Shown: in pieces, positions 31,882-32,155 of the stretch
How the letters are laid out: each line of letters begins with the position of its first letter
Position numbering within the stretch: position 1 is the first letter of the stretch
Assembly (NCBI GenBank): GCA_003599575.1
Contig: QZKV01000020.1
Location: 1 to 32,155, forward strand
DNA: 32,155 bases
Origin: Desulfobacteraceae bacterium
Lineage (GTDB): Bacteria > Desulfobacterota > Desulfobacteria > Desulfobacterales > Desulfosarcinaceae
Direction of reading: 5' to 3'
Made by a program: the position numbers and the translations under genes
The notes under the pieces: model-generated
Databases searched by the model: none
The model's input: only the letters and a program-made list of their open reading frames with translations
What the model was told of the DNA's origin: nothing

Positions 31882-32155
31882 TTACTGCCTGCTGCCGCTC
31901 CAATTGAGCTTGGTCCGCAGGACATCAAAGAAATTGCGTTCGGGGAGAATGATCAGATTGACAGGCACATCGGCCTTGCGCACGATGATCGTATGCTGGT
32001 CATCGATGGGCAGTCCGACCTGGCCGTCGAAAGTGAGCATGATGTCCGCCGATTTTTCAGCCAATCGTAGCTCGATGGTGGCTGAATCGGGCACGATCAT
32101 GGGCCGGTTGGTCAAAGTAAAGGGGCAGATGGGCGTCAGGATAATGGAGGGAACC
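31882..32155 (-). CDS. nadK: NAD kinase, C-terminal part (runs off the window)
   Basis: The frame is open from the window end to the stop at 31882-31884, about 90 codons. It contains [24 protein letters not shown], with the NAD kinase motif PICPxTLxNRPI, then [20 protein letters not shown] and [11 protein letters not shown], the family ending. NAD kinase phosphorylates NAD to NADP using ATP or polyphosphate. The 5' part, including the GGDGT substrate motif, is outside. It is convergent with the MCE operon. Confidence 0.92.
   Translation of the reverse strand, partial: VPSIILTPICPFTLTNRPMIVPDSATIELRLAEKSADIMLTFDGQVGLPIDDQHTIIVRKADVPVNLIILPERNFFDVLRTKLNWSGSRQ

Noticed and set aside
1..32155. 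tRNA, rRNA, CRISPR array, intact insertion sequence or prophage genes
   Set aside because: No tRNA T-loop pattern, rRNA-like stretch, regular direct-repeat array, transposase, integrase or phage structural gene was recognised on either strand.

Overview
The window looks like chromosome of a GC-rich, Gram-negative anaerobe. My best guess is a Desulfobacterota (former Deltaproteobacteria) member of the sulfate-reducing Desulfobacterales type. This is an inference from three things: the gene order ffh-rpsP-khpA-rimM-trmD-RNA methyltransferase-rplS-rnhB-yraN-rsmI, the tungstate uptake operon, and several low-oxygen redox families (EFR1-type flavodoxin/ferredoxin, C_GCAxxG_C_C protein). No rRNA, tRNA, CRISPR array, intact transposase or phage gene was found.

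Layout. 1-3170: a p-aminobenzoate module, made of a PabA-type glutaminase overlapping a PabB-PabC fusion, with a hairpin terminator in the leader and another behind it. 3475-8172: a lone FAD-linked oxidase, a Spy/CpxP-like lipoprotein, a short stretch of palindromes and gene debris, and an OmpR-type response regulator overlapping its histidine kinase. 8228-12592: an accessory stretch with an AT-rich flavodoxin-ferredoxin lipoprotein gene, a serpin lipoprotein split by an apparent one-base deletion, fragments of an Old Yellow Enzyme gene and of an unidentified gene, and a C_GCAxxG_C_C protein divergent from a LysR regulator. 13702-17238 (minus strand): a complete tungstate ABC operon (regulator-tupA-tupB-tupC) led by an excisionase-type HTH regulator with a binding-protein-like domain. 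17596-19381: a small cysteine-containing protein and a beta-CASP metallo-beta-lactamase ribonuclease.

19493-26342 (minus strand) is a dense housekeeping operon running from ffh down to a phosphopantetheinyl transferase and devoted to protein targeting, ribosome assembly and RNA modification. Several of its genes overlap. 26563-27591 is rlmN. 27702-29012 (minus) holds two envelope proteins. 29158-31782 is a three-gene Mla-like (MCE) lipid transport operon, followed by the 3' end of a NAD kinase gene running off the window.

The most striking observation is in the Mla-like operon. The permease and the MCE protein look normal, but the ABC ATPase between them has lost Walker A, Q-loop, signature, Walker B and H-loop residues while keeping the fold and an open frame, so it appears to be a pseudo-ATPase. 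Other points for a second look are the 82-base nested palindrome at 5792-5873, the frameshifted serpin, the gene graveyard at 11858-12115, the tungstate regulator with its repeated AACTAA motif, and a symmetric stem just upstream of rplS.
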